Positions 1-8,189 of a DNA stretch of 14,518 nucleotides are shown piece after piece. The notes below the pieces were generated by a model. It did no database searches, was not told the origin of the DNA, and saw only the letters and a list, made by a program, of their open reading frames with translations. This DNA comes from CAYORM01 sp964406375. Lineage in GTDB: Bacteria > Pseudomonadota > Alphaproteobacteria > DSM-16000 > Inquilinaceae. The DNA is taken from NCBI GenBank assembly GCA_964406375.1, contig CAYORM010000073.1, positions 1 through 14,518 on the forward strand, read 5' to 3'. How positions within the stretch are numbered: the stretch's first letter is position 1; every line of letters begins with the position of its first letter. The translations under genes were made by a program, and so were the position numbers.

Positions 1-2
1 TC

Positions 3-905
3 GGGCAGGAACAGGCGGTCGAGGCCGTGTCCAAGGCCGTGCGCCGCGCCCGCGCCGGATTGCAGGACCCGAACCGGCCGATCGGCTCGTTCCTGTTCCT
101 CGGCCCGACCGGCGTCGGCAAGACCGAGCTGACCAAGGCGCTGGCCGAGTTCCTGTTCGACGACGAGACCGCGATGGTGCGGATCGACATGTCGGAGTTC
201 ATGGAGAAGCACGCGGTCGCGCGGCTGATCGGTGCCCCGCCGGGCTATGTCGGCTATGACGAGGGCGGCACGCTGACCGAGGCGGTGCGGCGCCGGCCGT
301 ATCAGGTCGTGCTGTTCGACGAGGTCGAGAAGGCGCATCCCGACGTCTTCAACGTGCTGCTGCAGGTGCTCGACGACGGGCGGCTGACCGACGGGCAGGG
401 CCGCACGGTCGACTTCCGCAACACGCTGATCGTCATGACGTCCAATCTCGGCTCCGAGCATCTCGCTGTCTCTGGCGCGATGGCGGGCGACGACGACACC
501 CAGGTCGATTTCGTGACCCGGGAGAAGGTGCTGATGGCGGTCCGTCAGCACTTCCGGCCGGAGTTCCTGAACCGGCTCGACGAGATGATCGTCTTCCGGC
601 GGCTGAGCCGCGACAACATGGCGGGCATCGTCTCGATCCAGCTCGAGCGGCTGCGCCATCTCCTGGACGATCGCAAGATCGGGCTGGAGATCGATGCGGC
701 GGCGATGGGGTGGCTGGCCGAGCAGGGCTATGACTCGGTCTACGGCGCCCGGCCGCTGAAGCGGGTGATCCAGCGCCAGCTGCAGAACCCGCTGGCGACG
801 GCGATCCTCGAAGGGCGGGTCGCCGAGGGAGACACGGTGCGGGTGACGGTGGACACGGGGGGGCTGGTGATCACCCCGGTCCGCGGCGACCGCGCCGCCG
901 CCTGA
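3..905 (+). CDS. clpB: ATP-dependent chaperone ClpB, C-terminal part (5' truncated by window edge)
   Basis: This is the second AAA+ module of the ClpB/Hsp104 disaggregase, a cytoplasmic hexamer that threads aggregated proteins through its pore with DnaK. The frame is open from base 3, so about 300 residues are visible of a family usually near 860. Seen in the fragment: the conserved entry to NBD2 (VRRARAGLQDPNRPIGSF), Walker A GPTGVGKT near residues 34-41, the pore-loop segment GYVGYDEGG, Walker B VLFDEVEKAH, the sensor-1 region VMTSNLGS, the arginine-finger segment RPEFLNRLDE and the sensor-2 segment GARPLKRVIQRQLQNPLA. ClpC/ClpA are less likely because the C-terminal D2 sequence follows ClpB closely and no ClpP-binding loop is seen in the visible part. 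The internal GTG at 27 is not the start. The gene ends just before a strong hairpin and faces opgH tail to tail. Confidence 0.96.
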   Translation, partial: GQEQAVEAVSKAVRRARAGLQDPNRPIGSFLFLGPTGVGKTELTKALAEFLFDDETAMVRIDMSEFMEKHAVARLIGAPPGYVGYDEGGTLTEAVRRRPYQVVLFDEVEKAHPDVFNVLLQVLDDGRLTDGQGRTVDFRNTLIVMTSNLGSEHLAVSGAMAGDDDTQVDFVTREKVLMAVRQHFRPEFLNRLDEMIVFRRLSRDNMAGIVSIQLERLRHLLDDRKIGLEIDAAAMGWLAEQGYDSVYGARPLKRVIQRQLQNPLATAILEGRVAEGDTVRVTVDTGGLVITPVRGDRAAA

Positions 906-929
906 CGACCGGGCCGATCGTTACGGCAT

Positions 930-957
930 GGGGCGGGCCTCGGGCCCGCCCCTCTTT
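930..957 (+). terminator. Rho-independent terminator of clpB, between convergent genes
   Basis: A perfect 10-bp stem (930-939 pairing with 943-952, GGGGCGGGCC/GGCCCGCCCC) closes a TCG loop and is followed by TCTTT. It sits 25 bases after the clpB stop. The T-rich tail on the + strand overlaps the opgH stop codon (956-958). On the minus strand the hairpin follows the opgH stop immediately but has no T tract, so it probably terminates clpB best and opgH only partly. Confidence 0.85.
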
Positions 958-3031
958 ATCCGGCGCGTGCGAGGGCGCGCAGATGCAGTTCGGTCAGCGT
1001 CGCCGCGTCGAACATCAGCGCCGTCTTCTGCGCCCGGGACAGGGCGTGCGTCGCCGGCCGGCCGGGCGGGCGCTGCTCCTCGGCAAGCAGGAGGCGGCGG
1101 CGCGCCTCGCGAACGAGCGCCGGATCCTCCGGCCCGCCGCCTGAACCGGGCAGGAGGGCGATATGGATCGCATTCGCCAGCGGGTCGCGGATCAGCCGTT
1201 CGAGTCCGTCCTCGATCCGCGGCAGGCGTGTCTCGAGTGCCCGCGCGATCCGGCCGGCCTCGACCAGCACGGCGGGTGGGTTGGTCTCCTCGGGCGTGAC
1301 CAGCAGGCCGTGTCGCCGCGCCCACAACCCGACCGAGGCCCGGGAGGTGAGGACCGAGACGGGGACCGACAGGACGAGCCCGGCGATCAGCGGTGACAGC
1401 CACAGGACGAGATCGGTCGAGATCCATCCCGCGGCGAGGCCGAGGACGATCCCGAATAGCGTGTGCGTGCCGTGCAGGCGCAGCGCATCGCCCCAGCGCG
1501 TGCCGCGGTCGTCGCGTGACTGGCTGCCCCATCCGGTATCGCGGCCGAGCAGGGCGGCGAGCACGAAGCTCGAATGGAACAGCATCATCACCGGCGCCGT
1601 CAGGATCGACAGCAGCGTCTCGAAGAGGACGCTGCCGAGCGCGGCGAGGCGACCGCCGAAGCCTGCGGCAAGACGGCGGTCGGTTGCGATCAGGATCCAG
1701 CCAAAGAGCTTCGGCGCCAGCAGCATGCCGAAGGAGACGGCGAGGACGCGGATCGCGAGGTCGATCTCCGTCACCGGCCAGATCGGGAACAGTGTCTGCG
1801 TGTCGGGGAAATAGCGCGGCGGGATCAGCGACTGTTCGAGCGTCACCACCAGCCCCGCCGCGATGAAGACGAGCCACAGCGGCGAGGACAGGTAGCTCAT
1901 CACCCCCATCGCCATGTGCAGCCGCGACAGCGGGTGCAGGCCGCGGGCCGCCAGGATCCGCAGATGCTGCATGTTGCCCTGGCACCAGCGGCGGTCCCGT
2001 TTGGCGTGGTCGACCATGGTCGGCGGGCATTCCTCGTAGCTGCCGCCGAGTTCGGGGACGAGCCAGGCCTTCCAGCCGTTGCGCCGGATCAGCGCCGCCT
2101 CGACGAAATCATGGCTGAGGATGTGTCCGCCGAAGGGCGGCGGCCCGGCCAGGACCGGCAGGCCGCAGCTCTCGATGAAGGCGCGGGTGCGGATGATCGC
2201 GTTATGGCCCCAATAGTTGCCGTCGCCGAGCTGCCAGAAGGCGAGGCCGGCCGCGACGACGGGGCCATAGGCGCGACCGGCGAATTGCTGCATCCGCGCC
2301 CAGAGCGTGTTGCGGTTCACCACCAGCGGCGGGGCCTGGATGATGCCCGCATCGGGGTTGGCCTCCATCAGCCGCACCATGCGGACCAGCACATCGCCGG
2401 TCATCAGGCTGTCGGCGTCGAGCACCACCATGAAATCGTACTGCATGCCCCAGCGGGTGCAGAAATCGGCGATGTTGCCGGCCTTCTTCGCCACGTTGTG
2501 GCGGCGCTTGCGATAGAAGATCCGCCCATGGCCACCGACACGGCCGCAGAAGGCGTTCCAGCCGAGCTCCTCGGCGACCCACAGGTCGGGATCGGTCGTG
2601 TCGCTCAGGACGAAAATGTCGAAGGCGTCGGCGTGACCGGTCCGCTGGAGGCTGCGCCAGATCGCTTCGAGGTTTGCATAGATGCCGCTCGTCGCCTCGT
2701 TATAGACCGGCATCAGGATCGCCGTGCGCGAAGCAAGCGGCCGCGCCTCGGCCGCTGCGTCCGGCTGCGCGAGGCCGGGCTGCCGCCAGTGGAAGAGCAG
2801 CACAAGGAAACCCGGCACCGCCGTCCAGAATGACAGCGCGATCCAGGCGAAGTTGAGGGTGAAGAGCAGCAGCAGCGTCCACTCGAACGGCGTCGTGCCG
2901 TTGGTGGCCAGCACCGACTGCATGGCCACCGCGCCGAAGCCGGTCGTGGCGAGGCTCGCGCCGAACACCGCGAGGCGCCGGGCGGTGGCCGCGGGGTGGC
3001 GTGGCATGATGCGGAGGCCGCGTGCCGTCAT
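956..3031 (-). CDS. opgH: Glucans biosynthesis glucosyltransferase OpgH (MdoH), GT2 family inner-membrane enzyme
   Basis: OpgH uses UDP-glucose to build the beta-glucan backbone of osmoregulated periplasmic glucans at the inner membrane and passes it to the periplasm. From the ATG at 3031 the protein has 691 residues. Hydrophobic segments lie around 19-43 and 50-80, then a cytosolic GT2 domain: MPVYNEA near 107-113, LSDTTD near 142-147, the metal-binding DAD at 205-207, SHDFVEAA near 306-313 and RDRRWCQGN near 345-353, the Q/RxxRW-type motif. Several membrane segments follow. The open frame continues upstream to 3205, but those codons overlap the preceding gene and translate to an arginine-rich string, so I reject that start. 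ATG 3031 lies 22 bases after the upstream stop; ATG 3007 is the alternative. It is shorter than the 847-residue E. coli protein at both ends. Last gene of the opg set. Confidence 0.95.
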   Translation of the reverse strand: MTARGLRIMPRHPAATARRLAVFGASLATTGFGAVAMQSVLATNGTTPFEWTLLLLFTLNFAWIALSFWTAVPGFLVLLFHWRQPGLAQPDAAAEARPLASRTAILMPVYNEATSGIYANLEAIWRSLQRTGHADAFDIFVLSDTTDPDLWVAEELGWNAFCGRVGGHGRIFYRKRRHNVAKKAGNIADFCTRWGMQYDFMVVLDADSLMTGDVLVRMVRLMEANPDAGIIQAPPLVVNRNTLWARMQQFAGRAYGPVVAAGLAFWQLGDGNYWGHNAIIRTRAFIESCGLPVLAGPPPFGGHILSHDFVEAALIRRNGWKAWLVPELGGSYEECPPTMVDHAKRDRRWCQGNMQHLRILAARGLHPLSRLHMAMGVMSYLSSPLWLVFIAAGLVVTLEQSLIPPRYFPDTQTLFPIWPVTEIDLAIRVLAVSFGMLLAPKLFGWILIATDRRLAAGFGGRLAALGSVLFETLLSILTAPVMMLFHSSFVLAALLGRDTGWGSQSRDDRGTRWGDALRLHGTHTLFGIVLGLAAGWISTDLVLWLSPLIAGLVLSVPVSVLTSRASVGLWARRHGLLVTPEETNPPAVLVEAGRIARALETRLPRIEDGLERLIRDPLANAIHIALLPGSGGGPEDPALVREARRRLLLAEEQRPPGRPATHALSRAQKTALMFDAATLTELHLRALARAG

Positions 3032-3053
3032 CGGCCGTCGCCGCAGCGCGGCG

Positions 3054-3584
3054 TCAGGCCGATTGCCGCTGGCCGGAGGGCGCGAGGGTGGCGGCGAACA
3101 GCCGGCGCAGCGCTGCCACGGGCGAGGGCGAGACGAGCGGCTGCGCCGGCATGCGCGCCGGCGTCGTGCCCGGTACCGGGCGCGGCGCGGCGCGCCGGAG
3201 CGCATCGATCATCGCCTCCGGCAGTCCGTCTTCGGCCAGGAAATGCTCGCCCCAGCGCCGGCCGGCGCCGGTCTGAAGGAAGGCCACCCGGCCGGCCGCC
3301 AGGATCGCGGCGTCATCGGCGTCGGCGCGGCCGAGGACATGCGCGAACCAGTCGGCGATGCGGTGGCGCAGATGCTCGGCCCGGTCGGCGCTGCTAATCC
3401 GCTCCGGTTCGACATCGCAGAACGCGGCCTCGATCGCCGCGGCGACGGCCGGGCCGTGCAGGCCGAAGCTGCGCAGGAAGGCCACGAGTTCGGGATCGGC
3501 GCCGTCCGGGACGGCGTGGCGGACGCCGACGCCCCCGGAGGCGAAAAGGTCAGGCGGTGTCACGGTGTCCACTGGAAACTCCAT
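3054..3584 (-). CDS. Small soluble protein between opgG and opgH; positional OpgI candidate
   Basis: I do not recognise a named domain. From ATG 3584 the product has 176 residues; its start overlaps the end of opgG by 25 bases, and a GTG at 3563 would give the classic 4-base GTGA overlap with the opgG stop. Either implies translational coupling. No clear Shine-Dalgarno sequence precedes either start. The protein shows no signal peptide or membrane segment. Its middle looks helical, with W, F and H residues in an amphipathic pattern (LRHRIADWFAHVLG; GRRWGEHFLAEDG), followed by a proline/alanine-rich tail. In Rhodobacter sphaeroides a third gene, opgI, sits between opgG and opgH and is needed for backbone synthesis; position and size suggest a counterpart here, but I cannot confirm homology. 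The open frame upstream of 3584 is a shadow inside opgG. Confidence 0.75.
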   Translation of the reverse strand: MEFPVDTVTPPDLFASGGVGVRHAVPDGADPELVAFLRSFGLHGPAVAAAIEAAFCDVEPERISSADRAEHLRHRIADWFAHVLGRADADDAAILAAGRVAFLQTGAGRRWGEHFLAEDGLPEAMIDALRRAAPRPVPGTTPARMPAQPLVSPSPVAALRRLFAATLAPSGQRQSA

Positions 3585-5146
3585 GTCTCGGTCAGCGCAT
3601 CGCCCTCGAGGCGCAGGAAACATCGCAGTTCCACAGGCTCGCTCCCCTCCGGCGCGATGTCGAAGAAGGCTCTCCATCCGCCGGTTTCGCCGTTCCGCTG
3701 GGCGACCGGGAACAGCACCCGGCCGGTCGACGCGGATACGACGGCCTCGACCGCCGCCTCCGCGCCCAGGGCGTCCAGCGGACCGCCCCGGAAATCGATC
3801 ACGAACTTCCGATTGCCCGTGCCTTCGCCGGTGCCGGCGACGCCGCCCTGGCCGGTCCAGGTGGCGGCGACGCGGCCGAGCGGCGTGGCGAAGGGCGGTT
3901 CGAGCCCCCAATGGAGGCGGTAGGCGAGACGCCATTCCGAACCCGCCTCGACCGGCATGTGCGGCGTCCAGAAGGCGACGATATTGTCGTGGATCTCCAG
4001 CTCCGTCGGGATCTCCACCAGCCGGACGGTACCCGGCCCCCAGCCCGACAGCGGCTCGACCCAGAGGCTGGGGCGGCGCTCATAATGCGCCTCGAGATCC
4101 TGGTAGCGCGCAAAATCACGGGCGCGCTGCATCAGCCCGAAGCCGCGCGGATTGTCGTCGCTGAAGGCGCTGACCGCGAGCCGTGCCGGATTGCGCAGCG
4201 GCCGCCAAAGCCACTCGCCGGCGCCGGTGTGCATCGACAGCCCGTCGCTGTCATGCACCTCCGGCCGGAAATCATCGAAGCCGCGGTCATCGGCCGAACC
4301 GAACAGATACATGCTGGTCAGCGGCGCGATACCGATCTGCTCGATGGCCTCCCGCACGAACAGCACCGCCTCGACCTCAATGACGGTCGTGTCGCCCGGC
4401 ACGATCCGGAAACGGTAGGCACCGGCCGTCCGTGGGCTGTCGAGCAGGGCGCAGACGGTGGCGGTGCCGGTCTCGGCCGATGGGCGTTCCAGCCAGAAGG
4501 CGGTGAAGGCCGGAAACTCCTCGCCATTGCCGGCAGCAGTGTCGATCGCCAGCCCCCGGGCCGACAGCCCGTAGCGGCAGCCGCGCCCGAGTGCCCGGAA
4601 ATAGCTGGCACCGAGGAATACCGCGACCTCGTCGCGGTATTCCGGGGTGTTGAGCGGGTAGTGCAGACGGAAGCCGGCGAAGCCGAGATCGTCCGGCAGC
4701 TCTTCGGAAAAGCTGTTGGTGCCCAGGTCGAACAGGGCCGGGTCGTAGAGCACCTCACGCGCCTGGCCGTCCTCGACCTCGAAGATGTGCACCGGCCGTT
4801 CGAAGAATCCGCCGAGATGGAAGAACTGCGCCTCGAACGGAGCACCAGCGGCACGCCACAGCGCATGATCGGGACGAAAGCGGATGCCGCGATGCGCGTC
4901 ATAGCTCATCTCCGCGATCTCTGCCGGCAGGACCGCGGTGTCGGACGCATAGGGACCGGCGGCCAGTTGCCGTGCCGTCTCGATCAGCCCCTCGAAGGTG
5001 AACGGTTGGGGATCACCGAGCCGCGGCGCCGCCGTCCCGCCACCCATCGCCGCAGCCGCGACGCGGCCGCCGGACAGGATATGCAGCATGACGGCGCTGG
5101 CCGCGGCGCCCAGGCTTCCTTCGAGGATCCGGCGTCGTGTCGTCAT
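3560..5146 (-). CDS. opgG: Periplasmic glucan biosynthesis protein OpgG/OpgD (MdoG) family, Tat-type signal
   Basis: A 528-residue member of the MdoG family, periplasmic proteins needed to form the OPG backbone. The N-terminus MTTRRRILEGSLGAAASAVM is a twin-arginine signal (RRR at 4-6, then a moderately hydrophobic stretch, then an AAAA region near 33), so export probably goes through Tat, as known for E. coli OpgD but not OpgG. Family features seen: FTFEGLIETARQLA after the signal, YDAHRGIRFRPDHALWR, FEAQFFHLGGFF, YPLNTPEYRDEVAVFLGASYFRALG (in segments), a TSMYLFG block and RPEVHDSDGLSMHTGAGEWLWRPL-type sequence, then FGLMQRARDFARYQDLEAHYE. Length matches the family. The ATG at 5146 places the twin arginines properly. 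The small gene downstream overlaps its end and opgH follows, giving the opgG-x-opgH order. OpgG versus OpgD cannot be decided from sequence alone; the position favours opgG. Confidence 0.93.
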   Translation of the reverse strand: MTTRRRILEGSLGAAASAVMLHILSGGRVAAAAMGGGTAAPRLGDPQPFTFEGLIETARQLAAGPYASDTAVLPAEIAEMSYDAHRGIRFRPDHALWRAAGAPFEAQFFHLGGFFERPVHIFEVEDGQAREVLYDPALFDLGTNSFSEELPDDLGFAGFRLHYPLNTPEYRDEVAVFLGASYFRALGRGCRYGLSARGLAIDTAAGNGEEFPAFTAFWLERPSAETGTATVCALLDSPRTAGAYRFRIVPGDTTVIEVEAVLFVREAIEQIGIAPLTSMYLFGSADDRGFDDFRPEVHDSDGLSMHTGAGEWLWRPLRNPARLAVSAFSDDNPRGFGLMQRARDFARYQDLEAHYERRPSLWVEPLSGWGPGTVRLVEIPTELEIHDNIVAFWTPHMPVEAGSEWRLAYRLHWGLEPPFATPLGRVAATWTGQGGVAGTGEGTGNRKFVIDFRGGPLDALGAEAAVEAVVSASTGRVLFPVAQRNGETGGWRAFFDIAPEGSEPVELRCFLRLEGDALTETWSFQWTP

Positions 5147-5368
5147 CGCGTTCGGTGTTCGGCCTTCAGCGGAGCAGGTTATGCGACGATCAGAAAGAGA
5201 TTGGGCCTCGCATCGCTGCTGTGCAACTGCGAGACCGACAAAAACCGAACGCCAGCCTGGATCCGAAGGCGCTTCCGGGGCCGATGGCGGTTACATTCGG
5301 TGCAATGCAGCATCGCGGTCCCGAGCAACTGGCCGGCCGCGCCGGCCGACGGTGGAAAGAGGGCGCGG
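5147..5368 (-). other. Intergenic region upstream of opgG with a GC hairpin
   Basis: This 222-base gap separates the phosphatase-like membrane enzyme from opgG on the same strand. A perfect 7-bp inverted repeat, GGCCGGC-CGC-GCCGGCC at 5331-5347, lies about 20 bases after the stop at 5369 and could act as a terminator or attenuator, although no T run follows it. The rest is less GC-rich than the neighbours and long enough to hold a separate opgG promoter. I see only a weak candidate: TTGCAC on the minus strand, 18 bases before AATCTC. I found no convincing short gene here. Confidence 0.5.
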
Positions 5369-7012
5369 TCAGTCGCCCGCGGCCGAGAAGGCGCCGACGA
5401 ACCAGGACCGGAACGCTGACATCGCCGTTCCGGTTCCGCGTTCGTCCGGGACCGTTCCCCGTTGCAGCCCCCAACGCTCGAACGGTTCGACGAGCGCCGG
5501 ATCACCGGACAGCACATGGATGGGCACGTCGCGCGTCGCGGCTTCGCCCGCGATCATCGGGGCGGGCTGATGGTCACCGACAATGATGGCGAGGGTGCGG
5601 CCGTCGACGAAGCGGGCCGCCCAGTCGAAGCTGGCCTCGAGCGAATAGGCAACGGCGCGCGCATAGGCTGCCCGGACCGCATCACGGTCGAGCCACAGGA
5701 TGTGCGGCGGGTCGCCGAGCTCGGTCCATGGGTCGAAGATCGTGCCGTCGCCGACCGCCTCCCAGGGAACGAGGCCGAGTGGCAGCGGCGTCCAGGGGGC
5801 ATGGCTGCTGATCAGGTCGATCTCTGCGAAGATCGGTCGGCGGTCGGCCGCGGCCCGCACGCGTTCGAAGGCGGCGAGCGTGTACTGGTCCGGCATCGTC
5901 ACCCAGTCGAAGGGGCGGCCGCGATAGCCGAGCTGGTCGGCGAACAGCGTGCGGTCGAAGCCGAAGAAGGTCTGCTCGGGCCAGTCATGGACGATCGCCG
6001 GCGCCACCACCAGCGTGTCGTGTCCGGCCTCTCGGAACAGCCATGGCAGCGTCTGCCGCTCGCCGGTGATCAGCAGCCGGTAGGCGAGCTGGCTGTCGAT
6101 CCACAGCCCGCTCGCCAGCGTCGCATGGGCGAGCCAGGACAGGCCGCCTTGCGTCGGCGCGGTGAGCCAGCCCGAGGCGACCGCGACGCCGGCCGCCGCG
6201 AGCGCGCGGTCGGCCGCCTCGAGTTGCGGGCGGGTGACCGGGGCGTAGCGCGGATCCTCGAGGGCGCTGCGGCCATAGCTCTCGATGAAGACGATGATCA
6301 CGTCCACATCACGGAGGCGGGCCAGCAGCGCTGGCCGCGTCAGCCCGGCGAGCGGATCGTCGCGCTCGGCGGCGCGGAAGGCGGGTTCGGCCTCGAGCGC
6401 CCGGCCGATGCGACGCGCCTGCTCGCCGACCATCCAGGCGGCATCGGCAATGACGGGCCGCGCCGGACCGAAGATGGCAGGCGCCCGGCTCTGGACGCCC
6501 CAGGCGATGATCGCCAGCAGCGAGGCGATCAGCATCGCGCCGCCGCCCCTACGGGTGGCGGCGAGGCGCTGCAGGACGCGGAGCGCCGCGGCGCAGCCGG
6601 TGGTGGCCAGCGCGAGCAGCAGCACCGCCCCGACCAGCATCGCGGCCGCGCCCGCCGGCCCTGCCATGCCGACGAGGAGATCCCAGGCCGAGGCCGCCAT
6701 GTCGCGGTCGACATAGAGGTCCACGCCGCGTCCGAAGGCGAGCCGGGCCGTAGCATCCCACACCTTGAGCAGCAGCAGCAGCAACAGGGCAAGGGAGAGG
6801 ACAAGGCGCAGCGATGCCGAGCGCCGCAGCGGCGGCAGCAACACCAGGAGCGCACAGGCGACCGCGAGTTCGAGCGGCAATGATGGCCAGCCGCCCCGCT
6901 CCCAGGCCGCCGGGTCGGAGGGCAGGGCCAAGACCGCACCGAGCCAGGCAAGCGACAGCAGCACCGCGACGGCGGAGGGTGGCTTGTCGCGGCGGAACAA
7001 GGTGCGACGCAT
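5369..7012 (-). CDS. Membrane-anchored sulfatase / phosphoglycerol transferase-like enzyme (LtaS/OpgB-like), alkaline phosphatase superfamily
   Basis: A 547-residue protein with about five hydrophobic N-terminal segments (roughly 13-30, 46-61, 67-83, 120-138, 160-172), then an extracytoplasmic sulfatase-fold domain. Likely metal and active-site elements: E244 in IIVFIESYG, a probable nucleophile S292 in TQGGLSWLAHATLASG (where LtaS has a threonine), the MPDQYTL segment near 373, SHAPW near 403-407, and GDHQP with D480 and H481. The family includes LtaS, OpgB and related transferases that move phosphate-linked head groups from lipids to periplasmic acceptors, as well as true sulfatases. Its place directly ahead of opgG on the same strand suggests a role in modifying periplasmic glucans, for example with phosphoglycerol. 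That substrate is inference. The ATG at 7012 puts a short positive stretch before the first membrane helix; no strong ribosome binding site is visible. Confidence 0.82.
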   Translation of the reverse strand: MRRTLFRRDKPPSAVAVLLSLAWLGAVLALPSDPAAWERGGWPSLPLELAVACALLVLLPPLRRSASLRLVLSLALLLLLLLKVWDATARLAFGRGVDLYVDRDMAASAWDLLVGMAGPAGAAAMLVGAVLLLALATTGCAAALRVLQRLAATRRGGGAMLIASLLAIIAWGVQSRAPAIFGPARPVIADAAWMVGEQARRIGRALEAEPAFRAAERDDPLAGLTRPALLARLRDVDVIIVFIESYGRSALEDPRYAPVTRPQLEAADRALAAAGVAVASGWLTAPTQGGLSWLAHATLASGLWIDSQLAYRLLITGERQTLPWLFREAGHDTLVVAPAIVHDWPEQTFFGFDRTLFADQLGYRGRPFDWVTMPDQYTLAAFERVRAAADRRPIFAEIDLISSHAPWTPLPLGLVPWEAVGDGTIFDPWTELGDPPHILWLDRDAVRAAYARAVAYSLEASFDWAARFVDGRTLAIIVGDHQPAPMIAGEAATRDVPIHVLSGDPALVEPFERWGLQRGTVPDERGTGTAMSAFRSWFVGAFSAAGD

Positions 7013-7130
7013 CTTGAGAGCCTAGCGGCGGCGGCGCAGCGGCGCGCGCCAAATCGTGCTCCGCCCCGTGCCGGCCGCAATCCCGAGCGACACTCATAGA
7101 GCACTGGCGGTAGGTGACAGGAGGGTCGGG

Positions 7131-8189
7131 ATGGCGCGGCGGTGTCCGGGGGGACGTCGGATGGTTCCGGTGGCGGCGGTGGTCCTGGGCGGGGTGGCGG
7201 CATGCACCGTCGCCGGCCCGGCTGTCGCCTTCGATTGCGCCGCGGCGAGCGCGCCGGTCGAGCATGCGATCTGCAGCGATCCCGTGGCCAAGGCGGCGGA
7301 TGATGCGATGGGCGCGGCCTATGACGCCTTGCGTGCCGTGCTCGGTGACGAGGATCGCGAGGCGTTGCGCCAGAGCCAGCGGGCCTGGCTCGGTTGGCGC
7401 GAGGCGGCCTGCCTCGCCTACGATCCGGAAGAGGCACCCAGCGATCGTTACGACACGGCCTGCCTTGTCGAGATGACCGAGGCGCGGCGTGCGCTGCTCG
7501 CCGCCGAACCGGAGACTGCAGGACCCGGCGCACCAGATTTCGTGCCGCACTTTCTCTGGCGGGCGGGGACGCCGGTGACGTTCGAGATCGACATCCAGTA
7601 TCCGCAGGCGGTCGCCGGGACGGGGGTGGTGCCGGCCCGCGTCATCGACTGGCTGAATGCCGCGCTGGAAGAGGCGGTGATGGAGGAGGCGGCATGGGCG
7701 TTCGCCCCGCCCGAGCCCGACGCCCAACCCTCGATCGGCCAGATGTATCACGGGACGAGCTTCCGCATCGTCCGGGCCGACGAAACCCTCATTTCGGTCG
7801 TCTTCGCCATCGACGCCTATAGCGGCGGCGCCCATCCCAATCATTGGAGTCGGGCGGTGAACCTGCTGCTGACGGAAGGGCGGTCGCTGGCCGTCGCCGA
7901 TCTTTTCGACGCGGCGGGCCAGCTGGCACTACGTAAGCTCTGCCGTGCCCAGATCGCGGCGGAGAAACGGGAACGCGGGCTGGAGGAGGCCTGGATCGCC
8001 GCCGATCTGACCGACGAGGCGCTCGATGCGGTGCTGCTCGACCCGGCGCATTGGGCGGTCGGACGGGACCTGACGATCGTCTTCGACCCCTATGCGATCG
8101 GCTCCTACGCCGAGGGCGGATATCAGTGCACGATCGAGCCGGCGGTGCTCGGCCGGATCGGCCGGCCGGACGGCCCCGTCGCCTTCTGA
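7131..8189 (+). CDS. Secreted LprI-like (DUF1311) and DUF3298 two-domain protein
   Basis: The product has 352 residues from ATG 7131, which is preceded by AGGAGGG at a good distance; the open frame upstream to 7056 is less likely. A signal peptide is clear: basic MARRCPGGRR, a hydrophobic stretch, and AVA before FDC near residue 34. The mature N-terminus matches the LprI/DUF1311 pattern: FDCAAASAPVEHAICSDP, then a helix ending SQRAWLGWREAAC, with cysteines at 36, 48, 94 and 111, probably as disulfides. The C-terminal half, with YHGTSFRIVRADETLISV, DAYSGGAHPNHW and FDPYAIGSYAEGG, matches DUF3298, found in RsiV and PdaC-type envelope proteins. LprI of Mycobacterium has been described as a lysozyme inhibitor; whether that applies here is unknown. 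Expected in the periplasm. It is divergent from the phosphatase-like gene and convergent with the NDUFA9-like gene. Confidence 0.88.
   Translation: MARRCPGGRRMVPVAAVVLGGVAACTVAGPAVAFDCAAASAPVEHAICSDPVAKAADDAMGAAYDALRAVLGDEDREALRQSQRAWLGWREAACLAYDPEEAPSDRYDTACLVEMTEARRALLAAEPETAGPGAPDFVPHFLWRAGTPVTFEIDIQYPQAVAGTGVVPARVIDWLNAALEEAVMEEAAWAFAPPEPDAQPSIGQMYHGTSFRIVRADETLISVVFAIDAYSGGAHPNHWSRAVNLLLTEGRSLAVADLFDAAGQLALRKLCRAQIAAEKRERGLEEAWIAADLTDEALDAVLLDPAHWAVGRDLTIVFDPYAIGSYAEGGYQCTIEPAVLGRIGRPDGPVAF

Noticed and set aside
1574..2833. Long + strand open frame opposite opgH (419 codons)
   Set aside because: It is antisense to a well-supported glucosyltransferase gene and its product is rich in D, H, R and Q as expected from reading GC-rich codons backwards.
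3032..3205. Upstream extension of opgH to a start at 3205
   Set aside because: The extra 58 residues are an arginine-rich shadow of the end of the upstream small gene; the ATG at 3031 leaves a 22-base gap and fits the family better.
3557..5419. Long + strand open frame opposite opgG (620 codons)
   Set aside because: It is antisense to opgG, which has clear family motifs; no start signal or recognisable domain is present.
5462..6883. Long + strand open frame opposite the phosphatase-like gene (473 codons)
   Set aside because: It is a shadow of a gene with membrane segments and catalytic motifs; the product is a low-complexity string of R, G, D and Q.
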